Shown here piece after piece: positions 1-10,461 of a stretch of DNA of 64,000 bases. This DNA comes from Desulfobulbaceae bacterium. GTDB lineage: Bacteria; Bacteroidota; Ignavibacteria; Kapaibacteriales; UBA2268. The notes under the pieces are model-generated. The model was not told the DNA's origin. It ran no database searches and worked only from the letters and a program-made list of their open reading frames with translations. The stretch is taken from positions 62,001 through 126,000 of the forward strand of contig JAGXRP010000060.1 of the NCBI GenBank assembly GCA_018335795.1, written 5' to 3'. Within the stretch, counting starts at the first letter, position 1. Each line of letters opens with the position of its first letter. A program made the translations under genes and the position numbers.

Positions 1-3000
1 ATATTATTTGTCCCTGTAGCTCTGTTGGGGCAAAATTGGACAAATACTCTCAAGCCGGAAATACTTAAAAACGGTACCGGTTATTCGGCTCATGACCAAG
101 CAACAGCATCAGTAATTGATTTTCAGGGAAATGTAGTCATTACCGGTTATTTTGAGGGAGAAATTGTTTTCGGTACAGACACTTTGCGAACAGCCGGAAA
201 TAGAGATATTTTCGTCGCAAAACTGAATAAAAACGGATATTGGGAATGGGCGCGTTCTGCCGGAGGCTCAAATGCCGATTATGGCAGAGGAATAGCAGCA
301 GATGTGAATGGTAATGTCTTTATCACAGGATATTTCTATACATCAGCAACATTTGGAACGCATACGATTACAGGTTCTACAAATACAGATATTTTCGTCG
401 CAAAAATAAATTCCTCCGGAGTTTGGCAATGGGCTAAATCAGCTCCCGGATTCGGTTTTAATCGCGGGAACGCAATAGACGTTGACCCCGATGGGAATTG
501 TTTCGTTACAGGCGGATTTGATGGCAATATAACTATTGGCAATATCATACTGACAAGCGGCGGCTCAAGAGATTTATTCATCGCAAAATATAGTGCAAAC
601 GGTGACGTAATTTGGGCAACGAAAGCCGGTGGCAGCTCTGCCGACGAAGCTCTTGCAATCAAATATTACGGCTCGGATAAAATGTTGTATCTGACAGGCG
701 GATTTGCCGGAAACGCAACATTCGGCTCGCAGAACATCATTGCTGTGGGCGGTAAAGATGTTTTTGTTACAAAAGTGGATACTTCAGGAATTTTCCAATG
801 GGCAGTTGGTGCAGGCAGCACTTCTTCGGAAGATAGCCGTTCTATTGCTTTAGATGGTGGTGGAAATGCCGTCATCACAGGCTATTATGTCAAAAATTTT
901 AATTTCGGAGCATTTCCACTATCGACACCCGGGAATGAAGATGTTTTTGTTGCAAAAATAGACAAAAACGGCTCTTGGTTATGGGCTACTTCTGCAGGCA
1001 GTAATGGTTATGAACAAGGCTATTCCGTTACTTTGGATAATTCGGGCAACTCTTATGTTAGTGGTTACTTTACCGGAACTGCCAATTTTGGTGGTACTAA
1101 TTTGGTGAGCTCCGGCGATAGAAATGCTTTTCTCATGAAATTAAACTCATCTGGTGTTATTCAATTTGCGAAAGCTATCACAGGAAAGACTACAATTGAT
1201 TGTTTCACTATAGCAACCGCAACAAATGGCATATCTTATCCGATTGGTGCCTTTTATCATAATGCAGTTTTCGGGACTGACACCTTATATACACGTGGGA
1301 ATTCGGATATCTTCGCAGCGAGAATTTCAAGTTCGGGCAATTGGTCTTGGGCTTTGGGTACTGGTGGAGTTATTGGTTATGTCAACGTCAATTCAGTTGC
1401 AGCACTTGTAAATGGTGATTTCTATTCGTGCGGCTCGTTTTACGGTACTGTCGTGTTCGGGAGTGATACTATCAAATCATCAGGCGATGCCGATATTTTT
1501 GTGGCAAAATCTGACAGAAACGGCAATTGGCTTTGGGGACGGAAAGCAGGCGGGACGGAGCCTGACGTAGCTCACGGAGTAGCCGTGGACCACCTCGGTA
1601 ATGCTATATTGACAGGATACTTTTCCGTTACTGCAAAATTTGGAAATATTACTCGGGTTTCTTCGGGGCAAGGGGACATTTTTATTGCAAAGGCAGATAC
1701 AAACGGCAACTGGATATGGGTTACTATCGCAGGTGAAGACGAATTTGACGAAGGAAAAGCTGTAGTAACTGATGCCGCCGGAAATATTTATATCACCGGA
1801 TTCTTTTCTGACAAACCGTTTTTTGGCGCTACTCGATTAATCTCTACCGGCAGAGACGACGTTTTTGTTGCCAAATTGAACAATAGCGGTGCTTGGCAAT
1901 GGGCTGTGCGTGGTGGTAGTAGCCAATTTGACGTTGGAAATGCAATTGATATTGACAAAAGTGGCAATTTATATATTACCGGAGGATTCGAGAATATTGC
2001 GACTTTCGGCACCCATTCTGTCACTTCAAGTGGTGGAGATGATATTTTTATAGCAAAATTAAATAATTCGGGTACTTGGTTATGGGCAGTTTCAGCAGGA
2101 ACAAACTCGTTCCAAGAATATGGCTCGGATATCAGGTTTTCTAATTCCGGATTTGTATATGCTACGGGAACTTTCAAAGGTTTGTGTCTTTTTGGTCCGG
2201 AATATTTAATAGGTGCCGGAAATTCAGACGGGTTCATTACAAAATTAGATACAGCAGGTAATTGGATTTGGAGCCGTTCCATCGGTGGTCCGGGATTCGA
2301 TGTTGGTAAAGCCATCTCAGTTGATGCAACAGGAGGAGTAATGGCAGTAGGCTATTATTCATCATCAGCGACGATAAACGGTTCTACAATCCAATCTGCT
2401 GCTTCGAGAGCATCCTATATTGTCCGATTAGCTTCTGATGGTTCTGTGTTATACGCCAAAAGCGACTCTAATTCAACATTCTCGGAAGCTCGGGCTATTG
2501 CCGATATTGGTGGAGGAGCTCATGTTATAGCCGGAATCTATTTCGGAAAGGTCAGTTTTGGGAGTTTGGAAATTAGCGAAGTAATTTCACTTGATATGAA
2601 TTCTTACTTTGCTTTCGATGGAGTTGCATCGCCAAGTTCAGTTTGGACTTTCAAAGACAATACCGGAAAAAGTTCGACTATTTCTATCGCGGCATCCGTC
2701 AATCCCATAATTGGCAATCGTTACATGGCTGTCGGTGATGCCATTGGAGTTTTTTATATCCGAAACAGTAATCTTTACTGTGCAGGATTTTCAATCTGGA
2801 ATGGAAATGATATGGAAATAACTGTTTGGGGCGATAATGTTGAAACAGCTGTCAAAGATGGAATGGCAGACAACGAAGCATATGTAATTAAACAATTTGA
2901 TGCAGTCACAGGCGACCAATACGTTGTGATTCCGCGTTATGAATCGGGTCCCGACCACTTTGTTGATGGTACTACAACTGTGATTTCACGTATGCCCGAT

Positions 3001-4158
3001 TACCCCGATACTCTTTTTATACCTCTTGTTACAGGTTGGAATATGGTATCCTCCATCTTTTTAGCTACAAATCCAAATATGGAAAGTATTTTCAATTCCA
3101 TAAAAAATCATATTGCAATTGTAAAGAACAACGCCGGAGATGTTTATATCCCTGAATTTGAAGTCAATACAATCGGCGATTGGGATTTAACTCAAGGATA
3201 CCAAGTATATTCGCAAAAGGCTCAAACAATTAAAGTAGTAGGTACATCAATCGAACCCGAGGATTACACGATTTATTGTAAAGCAGGTTGGAACATAATT
3301 TCGTACTTGAGAGATAGTCCCTATGACGCTGAGCTTTGTTTTGCGCCGCTTACCGAGCATGATAATTTGATTATTGCGAAAGATAATGCCGGCAACGTAT
3401 TCATTCCGGAGTATGATATAAATATGATAGGGAATTTAATCCCAATGCAAGGCTATCAGGTATATCTTAAGAATAAGGACACTTTGCTATATCCGCCAAA
3501 TTCGTTGGAAAAAGTATCTGTTGATTACGACCGCTTCAGCTTTGTACCAACTTACTTTCTACCCCATGAATCAAATACAGGAAATAATGCGGTTGCTCTT
3601 ATCGAATTGCCTGAAGTTCCTGACGGTTCAGAAATTGCAGTTTTGACTCCGTCCGGAATCATTGCAGGGGCTGCTAAGTTTAAAGATGGCATCGCACCTG
3701 TTACAGTTTGGGGAGAAGATGCTTTAGACGAAAATCCAATTTTGTTCAGCAATGGTGACAAAATGAACTTTGTTCTTTTTAATTCTACCGACAATAAAGA
3801 ATTGATTTTAAATGATTTAGTCGCTGAAGGCAATAATAGGGCAGATTTGACATATCAGCAAAACGGATTCTTCAAACTTAAAAGGAATAATGCTCTAAAA
3901 CAAAACATGAACGTTTCGGCTTATCCAAATCCTGCGATTGATTATTTCTGGTTGAATCTCGAAGGGCAATTTACGGGTTCAATTAAAGTTGAATTAGCCG
4001 ATTTATCCGGCAAATCTTTATTGAGCTATTTTATAAAGAAGACTACAAGCTCACATTCCGAATTAATCAATTTCAGCAATTTATCGAGTGGATACTATAT
4101 TTTGAAAATTGAATTTGATGATAGCGCAATCACCGAAGGGATAATTATCAATAAATAA
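1..4158 (+). CDS. SBBP-repeat T9SS-secreted protein, 5' end cut by window edge
   Basis: The frame is open to base 1. The first visible residues (ILFVPVALLGQ) look like the end of a signal peptide, so the true start lies upstream; a TTG at 25 is not credible because it falls inside that segment. Thirteen ~60-residue SBBP-type repeats follow up to about residue 840. Each pairs a D(I/V)F(V/I)AK-x-N-x-G-x-W-x-WA strand with a later D-x-x-GN-x-x-x-TG(Y/G)F strand, a pattern that builds a beta-propeller. Residues about 850-1270 hold non-repeated beta-rich segments, two of them alike (each with GWN followed by IPE(F/Y)). The last ~80 residues (AYPNPAIDYFWLNL, SGYYILKIEF) form a type A T9SS sorting domain. 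Inferred to be exported through the Sec and T9SS systems to the cell surface or medium; ligand unknown. It converges on the next gene with one base between the stop codons. Confidence 0.88.
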   Translation: MLFVPVALLGQNWTNTLKPEILKNGTGYSAHDQATASVIDFQGNVVITGYFEGEIVFGTDTLRTAGNRDIFVAKLNKNGYWEWARSAGGSNADYGRGIAADVNGNVFITGYFYTSATFGTHTITGSTNTDIFVAKINSSGVWQWAKSAPGFGFNRGNAIDVDPDGNCFVTGGFDGNITIGNIILTSGGSRDLFIAKYSANGDVIWATKAGGSSADEALAIKYYGSDKMLYLTGGFAGNATFGSQNIIAVGGKDVFVTKVDTSGIFQWAVGAGSTSSEDSRSIALDGGGNAVITGYYVKNFNFGAFPLSTPGNEDVFVAKIDKNGSWLWATSAGSNGYEQGYSVTLDNSGNSYVSGYFTGTANFGGTNLVSSGDRNAFLMKLNSSGVIQFAKAITGKTTIDCFTIATATNGISYPIGAFYHNAVFGTDTLYTRGNSDIFAARISSSGNWSWALGTGGVIGYVNVNSVAALVNGDFYSCGSFYGTVVFGSDTIKSSGDADIFVAKSDRNGNWLWGRKAGGTEPDVAHGVAVDHLGNAILTGYFSVTAKFGNITRVSSGQGDIFIAKADTNGNWIWVTIAGEDEFDEGKAVVTDAAGNIYITGFFSDKPFFGATRLISTGRDDVFVAKLNNSGAWQWAVRGGSSQFDVGNAIDIDKSGNLYITGGFENIATFGTHSVTSSGGDDIFIAKLNNSGTWLWAVSAGTNSFQEYGSDIRFSNSGFVYATGTFKGLCLFGPEYLIGAGNSDGFITKLDTAGNWIWSRSIGGPGFDVGKAISVDATGGVMAVGYYSSSATINGSTIQSAASRASYIVRLASDGSVLYAKSDSNSTFSEARAIADIGGGAHVIAGIYFGKVSFGSLEISEVISLDMNSYFAFDGVASPSSVWTFKDNTGKSSTISIAASVNPIIGNRYMAVGDAIGVFYIRNSNLYCAGFSIWNGNDMEITVWGDNVETAVKDGMADNEAYVIKQFDAVTGDQYVVIPRYESGPDHFVDGTTTVISRMPDYPDTLFIPLVTGWNMVSSIFLATNPNMESIFNSIKNHIAIVKNNAGDVYIPEFEVNTIGDWDLTQGYQVYSQKAQTIKVVGTSIEPEDYTIYCKAGWNIISYLRDSPYDAELCFAPLTEHDNLIIAKDNAGNVFIPEYDINMIGNLIPMQGYQVYLKNKDTLLYPPNSLEKVSVDYDRFSFVPTYFLPHESNTGNNAVALIELPEVPDGSEIAVLTPSGIIAGAAKFKDGIAPVTVWGEDALDENPILFSNGDKMNFVLFNSTDNKELILNDLVAEGNNRADLTYQQNGFFKLKRNNALKQNMNVSAYPNPAIDYFWLNLEGQFTGSIKVELADLSGKSLLSYFIKKTTSSHSELINFSNLSSGYYILKIEFDDSAITEGIIINK

Positions 4159-4159
4159 T

Positions 4160-6766
4160 TTATTTAATGATAATAAATTTTTCTGATTTGAAATTCCAAG
4201 GTGATTTCAAAGTAGCGAAATAAATTCCTGTGGGCAGACTTGATGTATTTAATTCAAATTCATGTAGAAAGATTCCTTTTTTCAAATTTTGATATTTGTA
4301 ATTCTCAATTTCAATACCTGATGCATTGAATATTGTTAATTCATAATCACCTTCAGACATCCCTTCGAGCAAGAATTTCAATTGTCGCTCGCCAAAAAGC
4401 GACTTGACAGTCAAATTTGCAGGTTTGAAATAATTAATTGGTCTGATTTCTAAAGCACAAGCACTGATTTTCAAGTTTCCATAGACAAAAGAACTGCTAA
4501 TTAAATCGCTGTGCCACACAGCTTTATCTATCATAAGTGGTTCGTTAACATCCGTACCGACTAAGACTTTGCCACAAATTTGAGTTAGCACATTTCCGGT
4601 TCCGCTGAGAGTAAAATTTTCTACTTTTACACACAAAAACCTTTTTCCGCCAACAACTTCATTCAACAAGATTTCGCCGTTGCTGATACTTTCGGGGTAA
4701 AAATAGTCTGAATTGAATGATACTTGGAATTCTACATCAGATTCAAAATCTTTGGCATCATTACAATCCAATTTTGCATAAACAGGAATGCAAATCTCAT
4801 CGCCCGGTGCAGACTCGACTTCAGGAATCATTAATGTATTTGGGGCAATGATTTTACCGGAAATTGGCAAATATTCTTCAATTTTGCAGAAATCAGAGAT
4901 GATAAACGTCAGAGAATCATCTACTATTCCTATTAAATCAGATTTTACTGTAGCGATTATATCGAATATTTCGTCCTTTTTGACTAAAACATTCTTGAAT
5001 TTATTCAAAAAAATTTCTTCGGAAGAGCGAATAAGCTTCACATCTTTAATTAAAACATCTATTCCGGTTACATTTTTAACTTTCAATCTTACATCAAATC
5101 TTTCACCAAGGCAAATCTCACCAAAATTTGCCACTTCGGGATTAAGATATTCAAATTTTGCAATTTCAGCTCTGACTGTCAATGTATCCGAATCTGAGCA
5201 ATGACCGTTATTTAACAGTGTTAAAACGTAAATTCCAGGCTTACTGACTTCAATTGATTGAGTCGAATCACCCGTTGACCAAAAGTATTCGTGGGCTTCG
5301 AATTGGGATGAAAGTATAATTGGAGCATCTGAACAAATGACGCTGTCGCCAATGATTTTAGCAATCGGAATTTGGCTGTAACTTATTGAAATGCTATCTG
5401 AAATTATATATTCGCGGAAAAATGCTTGAAAATAATATTTCCCGACATCAGTTTCGGAAAAGTTGTTTATCTTGAGGAAATATTCATTGGAACTGTACCC
5501 ATTGGGACCTTTCCAGATAAATGTCATTTCACTAAATAGGACATTAGTCACAGGGTCAATAATTAAATAGTCTCCTGCGCAAACAACTGTGTCGCGTAGA
5601 TTACTAGTCATGAAAAAATACCCTTGCGACATATTCGGCAAACCGTAAAGCGATTTAGCGGATGATTTTTCTGATGCCAATCTTACGGCATCCGTTCGAT
5701 AATTGCATTCATCGCCAGTCAGATTCGGATTTTCGATAACGTCAAGATAAATTGAGTTCAGCATAGCAACATAAATTTTGCCGTTGGGACCTATCTGCAA
5801 TGCACCCGGAACTCCTCTATTCTTATCACCATAAATTCTATGACCGCTTAAATTAATTTTATCGGCAATTAATTCCGATACATCATATTGATAAATCGAA
5901 CGTTTGGTAAAATCTGACACATATAGTTTGTTGCCATTAGGTGAAAATTCGACTCCATAATTACTATACCTGCCGAAAGTAAGAATAGAAATAGGATTGA
6001 AAATTTTGCCGGTAGAATTATCGAATGAAAATAATTCAATATTATCATACTCGTTTATGGCAGCTGCTAATTTCGTTCCGCATGGTGAAAATTTCAGCTG
6101 TCCGATTGAACGAATTGGAGGTCCGTCATAATTCAAACCGACGGAAGAAGTAATCACATCCTCAATCCCTTGGTCAGTAAGTAATACTGAGATGAATTTG
6201 TTGCTATTCCATTCATGGCTTACTATCCATAGGTCTTGATTGTTAAAGTGAACTGTTGCAGTAAGTTTTTCAACTGCCGGTTTTTTGATTAGCTTATTGA
6301 TTTCGACGATTTCACCATAGCCATTGTTAAGCTCTGCATCAATGACTGTATAGCAAAGCCCTTTGCTGTCAGGTTGATTTGGGTCAATTATATCAAAATA
6401 TTGTCCTGCATCCACAGTAAAAATATAATATATACTATTTACGCCGGGTTTTTTTACTATTAATGCACTTTGAGTAGAACTGAAATGACCGTGCATGGCT
6501 GTGTCGGGGTTCATAACTATGTGAAGTGAGTTCCAAACTCTAACTCCATCTGTATAAAACATCAACTTGCCGGTCGAATCGGAAATAGATGATACGCCCT
6601 CTAAAGTGTTGATTTGGGAGTTTTCTAAAGCAACCGGTTCACCATCAGGTGTATCGAAAGTTAAGCCTGCGTTGGAACCAAAGTACCAGCTATAGCTCTC
6701 TTTTTGAGAGTAAATACCTGTTGTGAACAGCAATAAATTAAGAATCAAAATTAAAGTTAAACGCAT
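4160..6766 (-). CDS. T9SS-secreted propeller protein, one Ig-like module (operon member 3)
   Basis: Signal peptide, then a WD40-like propeller of about 350 residues opening with SYSWYFGSNAGLTF and containing EGVSSISDSTGKLMFYTDG and FSSTQSALIVKKPG. One Ig-like segment (FIWKGPNGYSS) and a single short module follow (WSTGDSTQSIEVSKPGIYVL). Next come a cohesin-like region (IPEVESAPGDEICIPVYAKL) and a type A T9SS sorting domain (LPTGIYFATLKSPW). The same architecture occurs in the two genes upstream, so this is the shortest of three paralogs. I start it at the ATG at 6766, which shares one base with the upstream stop (TGATG); a TTG directly before it would add one residue. The coupling indicates co-translation in one operon. 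Surface location is inferred from the sorting domain; function unknown. Confidence 0.85.
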   Translation of the reverse strand: MRLTLILILNLLLFTTGIYSQKESYSWYFGSNAGLTFDTPDGEPVALENSQINTLEGVSSISDSTGKLMFYTDGVRVWNSLHIVMNPDTAMHGHFSSTQSALIVKKPGVNSIYYIFTVDAGQYFDIIDPNQPDSKGLCYTVIDAELNNGYGEIVEINKLIKKPAVEKLTATVHFNNQDLWIVSHEWNSNKFISVLLTDQGIEDVITSSVGLNYDGPPIRSIGQLKFSPCGTKLAAAINEYDNIELFSFDNSTGKIFNPISILTFGRYSNYGVEFSPNGNKLYVSDFTKRSIYQYDVSELIADKINLSGHRIYGDKNRGVPGALQIGPNGKIYVAMLNSIYLDVIENPNLTGDECNYRTDAVRLASEKSSAKSLYGLPNMSQGYFFMTSNLRDTVVCAGDYLIIDPVTNVLFSEMTFIWKGPNGYSSNEYFLKINNFSETDVGKYYFQAFFREYIISDSISISYSQIPIAKIIGDSVICSDAPIILSSQFEAHEYFWSTGDSTQSIEVSKPGIYVLTLLNNGHCSDSDTLTVRAEIAKFEYLNPEVANFGEICLGERFDVRLKVKNVTGIDVLIKDVKLIRSSEEIFLNKFKNVLVKKDEIFDIIATVKSDLIGIVDDSLTFIISDFCKIEEYLPISGKIIAPNTLMIPEVESAPGDEICIPVYAKLDCNDAKDFESDVEFQVSFNSDYFYPESISNGEILLNEVVGGKRFLCVKVENFTLSGTGNVLTQICGKVLVGTDVNEPLMIDKAVWHSDLISSSFVYGNLKISACALEIRPINYFKPANLTVKSLFGERQLKFLLEGMSEGDYELTIFNASGIEIENYKYQNLKKGIFLHEFELNTSSLPTGIYFATLKSPWNFKSEKFIIIK

Positions 6767-9700
6767 CAATTTTCAATTATCAATTTGTCAAAAATTACAG
6801 TATCCGGTGATTTTACGCGAATAATATAAAATCCATTTTTAAATTCTCTCGAATATAAGGAAAATATATTAACTTGCTGTGAATTTTCCGAAATAACAAA
6901 CTCAAACGAAGCAATTTCCATGCCGTTAAGGTCGAATATGTCAACTTTGTGCAGTCCCATTTGTTCGGTTGTAATAGTCAATTCAACTGTTTCAGATGCA
7001 GGATTTGGGGCAATTTGCAGTGCTGCAGGTTTTATAAAATTTATTGGACGCAAATCTATGACACATGCTTCGATTTTCAAACTGCCGTTTATTTTTTCGG
7101 TAGAAATTAAATCATCATGCCAATCAGCTGCGCCATAAGCCAATTCTGTTGGGATATCTCTGCCAACAAGTGCTACTCCGCAAAGCTCGTCAATCATTGT
7201 TTCAGTTTCAGTAAGATTCAATGATGTGTAATCAATCGTCACAGTACAGATGCCATTTTCGATGACTTTCGTAAAATTCGTTCCCGATTTGAGATTTATC
7301 GGATTGAAATAATCCGCATCGAAACTAATTTGAATTGTAGCCGATGATACAAAAGGCGAGGCGCCACAATTGATTTTACCGTAAATTGGGATGCAAAGTT
7401 GCTCTCCTGCAATTGCTTCAATTTCAGGCAATCTTATTTGATTTGTTAGACTGAACTTTTGTGATGCGGACGACATCGTTTCGTGATAGCAGGGTTGATT
7501 TGAAATGGCGAGAATTGATGTTTCGAAAAATCCTGTTTCGTCGGAAATTGCTTCGAGGATAATTTCTTTTGATTCGAATGCACCAATTGTAAATGGCAAT
7601 CCCGGTGAAATCAGTTTAAAATTCTGAACGTTGTTAAGAATAATTTCATCTATGGTTGATTCGGCTTCTGTATGATTTACCAAAACTGCTTTAATCAACG
7701 ATTTTGTTCCTGTGCAAACAGTTTTTTCACTGTATGAAGATTGGTCGAACCTAATATCAACAATCAAATCAGAAATTGTGACTTCGGCGGAATCAATGCA
7801 ACCAATCTCGTTCGTTACAATTACTTTATAAGTGCCTGAGTTGCTGACTACTGCACTTGAGCTTGTTGAGCCGTCAGACCATAAATATGATGCATAATCG
7901 CCGTTTGCTGTGAGAGTTAATGTATCATTATCGCAAATGAAATAATTGCTCGCCGTAATTTCCGGTTTTTCGATTGGCATTATGAAAATCTCAATTTCAG
8001 CAGAGTCTTCGCAACCTATTTCATTTCTAACTATTAACTTATAAATTCCTGCTTTATCAATAATTATACTTTGAGAAATAGCGCCATTCGACCACAAATA
8101 TTCGTGATATTCTTGATTCGCGGATAAAGTAACGGGTGTACCGGCTTCGCAAACATAGATTTTGTCGGCTATGATTTCGGGTTTTTCAATATCGAAGACT
8201 TTGATTTCAAATTCAGTTGTATCGCTACATCCATTTTCATCATAAACGACGCATTTATACTTTCCGCTTTCATAGAATTTGCGAAACACGTCAGTACTGC
8301 CATCTTCCCAAATAATATCATTATTTTGGTAATCAAAATTGACCGTGGCTGTTACAGAATCACCTTTGCAAAAAATCAAATCATTGCTGAATTCTACTTC
8401 TACATCCGGTTTTTCGCCTATTTGAACTAGGACTTCGACAGAATCAATGCATTTATATTGATTCATTGAATATATTTTATAGACTCCGGGTTCTGAAACT
8501 ATTCGAGAAGTCCCGATAATTCCATCGTCCCAAGTGTATATGTTTTCCAAAGATGGATTAGTAACGGAAATTTTCACACTTTGCCCATTGCAAATAGTTA
8601 CAATTCCTGAATGAGATAGTTGCACGTCAGGGTGAGGGTAACCCATTACTTGAATGGTATCATAGCCTAAGCATCCGCCAAATCGTTTTATTATTAATGA
8701 GTATTCACCGGGTTCGGTAACAATTATACTCCTTGTTGTGTCGCCTGTTGACCATAAGTAATAATAATCAATTAAATCAAGTTCTTTGAATTTATTTGCG
8801 GTCAAAGTGATTGTATCTCCTTGGCAGAATCCGGTTGGACCAACGATTTTCGCATCTAAATTATTACTTAGTTCAATATTAAAATAAGCTGTATCAATGC
8901 AACCATGTATTGACTTTGCAATAACGTAATAATTACCGGGCTCGTAAACTTCAATCTGGTGATTAGTAATGCCATTAGACCATAAATAACTTGTTCCGTC
9001 TTCAATAAATTCAACTCTCAATTTAGCGATATCCGGTGGGCAGATTGATTTAGGACCAATAATTTTAACAATGGGATTTGGATGAACAGAGATATAAATT
9101 GATTCTGTCATAATCAACTCGCCTAATTCATATGCCTTGACTATGTAATTGCCTTCATGAACCGATTGGGCATTTTTGATTATTATTTTTGATGAATTTG
9201 CAGAAAATCCATTTGGTCCTGTCCATTCGTATGTATAAAAGGAACCGCCGGGAATCACTTCGGCTATTAATTCAATATCTTGCCCCTCGCAAACATCTCC
9301 ACCTTTGACCACCAATTTTTTAAATTGTTCAGTTACACAATAATTTGGGAGCCCAAATTCGCTAAACCCTAAAACCAATCCTGTTGCATTAAATTGCAAA
9401 TCACAAGCAACACCTGCCGAATCCGGCTGGTTGATAGCGGAAAGATTTCTTGCACCATAAATTGCAATATATATTTTTCCATTCGGAGCTAATTGCAATG
9501 AACCAAATGATTGGAAAGATGCATAATTACTATAAATTGTCTGTCGTGATTGTTCGATTGAGTTTTTATTATAGTTACTAATGTCAAATTGAAGTATTCT
9601 ACGATGCACATTCGATGTATAAACAAATCTTCCTGATGGTGAAAATTCTACGCCATAAGTCCCTTGTATATTATCAATCTCAATTGGCAAATGGTCTGAA

Positions 9701-10461
9701 ATTATGCCTAATTCTCTATTGAAATGATACAAATCCATATCAAACAGTGAAAAGCAAACTGCAGCTAATCTATCACCACGTATATTAGACTTCAAATGAC
9801 CTAATGTTACTGCTGCTTTATCCTCGGTATTTAAATCGTAAATAGGACCAATGTTTTGAGTTGTTACATTCTCTATTCCATTTTCTGTTAATAATGCAAC
9901 AACAAAGTTAGCACTGTTAATTTCGTGAGCAATTATCCAATAATCTTTATCATTAGCGTGCATTACTGCTGTTAGTTTTTCGACAACGTCAACATTGTGA
10001 ATTTTGATGTTTTTAATAATAACATCACCGTTGCCATTGTCTTGGTTCAAATCAACAATAGAATAACAGAAATCTTGTGGTGTAACGGGTGTATAAGGTC
10101 CCTTCCCAACTGTAAAAATGTAATAAAGGTTATCACTTCCGGGCTTTTTGATTATTATAGCGGACTGTGTTGAAGACTCATGCCCCTTTAAATTTGTGCC
10201 ATTGGGCATAAGGTTGTTTTGACGATTCCAAACATATTCACCATTAGTATAAAACAATAAATTTGCATCTTTATCCGAAATACTTGCACTACCTTCCAAA
10301 GTTGACATACTACTCACATAACTGACAGGCTCCAAATTAGGATTGTTAAATGATACTGCTCCAAAGTTTCCAAAATGCCAATTGTAGTACTCTTTCCCAA
10401 TTTGTTGGGCTTGAGTGTTTGCTGCAAGGAGCAGGAATAATGCGAAAATGATTTGTTTCAT
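6766..10461 (-). CDS. T9SS-secreted propeller protein, six Ig-like modules (operon member 2)
   Basis: Start chosen at the ATG at 10461, which gives a signal peptide (MKQIIFALFLLLAANTQAQ) and a four-base ATGA overlap with the upstream stop; an upstream in-frame start would add 12 charged residues. Order: signal, WD40-like propeller to about residue 380, an Ig-like domain (YEWTGPNGFSAN), six ~80-residue modules with a W(S/D/E)(N/T/D)G core and a closing GC-x-D-(S/T) strand, a spacer domain, a cohesin-like segment (LPEIEAIAGEQLCIPIYGKI), and a type A sorting domain. Six modules against nine and one in its paralogs point to expansion or contraction by recombination. Probably an adhesin or surface-exposed binding protein; ligand unknown. 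Confidence 0.86.
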   Translation of the reverse strand: MKQIIFALFLLLAANTQAQQIGKEYYNWHFGNFGAVSFNNPNLEPVSYVSSMSTLEGSASISDKDANLLFYTNGEYVWNRQNNLMPNGTNLKGHESSTQSAIIIKKPGSDNLYYIFTVGKGPYTPVTPQDFCYSIVDLNQDNGNGDVIIKNIKIHNVDVVEKLTAVMHANDKDYWIIAHEINSANFVVALLTENGIENVTTQNIGPIYDLNTEDKAAVTLGHLKSNIRGDRLAAVCFSLFDMDLYHFNRELGIISDHLPIEIDNIQGTYGVEFSPSGRFVYTSNVHRRILQFDISNYNKNSIEQSRQTIYSNYASFQSFGSLQLAPNGKIYIAIYGARNLSAINQPDSAGVACDLQFNATGLVLGFSEFGLPNYCVTEQFKKLVVKGGDVCEGQDIELIAEVIPGGSFYTYEWTGPNGFSANSSKIIIKNAQSVHEGNYIVKAYELGELIMTESIYISVHPNPIVKIIGPKSICPPDIAKLRVEFIEDGTSYLWSNGITNHQIEVYEPGNYYVIAKSIHGCIDTAYFNIELSNNLDAKIVGPTGFCQGDTITLTANKFKELDLIDYYYLWSTGDTTRSIIVTEPGEYSLIIKRFGGCLGYDTIQVMGYPHPDVQLSHSGIVTICNGQSVKISVTNPSLENIYTWDDGIIGTSRIVSEPGVYKIYSMNQYKCIDSVEVLVQIGEKPDVEVEFSNDLIFCKGDSVTATVNFDYQNNDIIWEDGSTDVFRKFYESGKYKCVVYDENGCSDTTEFEIKVFDIEKPEIIADKIYVCEAGTPVTLSANQEYHEYLWSNGAISQSIIIDKAGIYKLIVRNEIGCEDSAEIEIFIMPIEKPEITASNYFICDNDTLTLTANGDYASYLWSDGSTSSSAVVSNSGTYKVIVTNEIGCIDSAEVTISDLIVDIRFDQSSYSEKTVCTGTKSLIKAVLVNHTEAESTIDEIILNNVQNFKLISPGLPFTIGAFESKEIILEAISDETGFFETSILAISNQPCYHETMSSASQKFSLTNQIRLPEIEAIAGEQLCIPIYGKINCGASPFVSSATIQISFDADYFNPINLKSGTNFTKVIENGICTVTIDYTSLNLTETETMIDELCGVALVGRDIPTELAYGAADWHDDLISTEKINGSLKIEACVIDLRPINFIKPAALQIAPNPASETVELTITTEQMGLHKVDIFDLNGMEIASFEFVISENSQQVNIFSLYSREFKNGFYIIRVKSPDTVIFDKLIIEN

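Noticed and set aside
336-2315. Open frames on the minus strand opposite the SBBP gene
   Set aside because: They mirror the repeat pattern of the coding strand and have no start signals or recognisable features.
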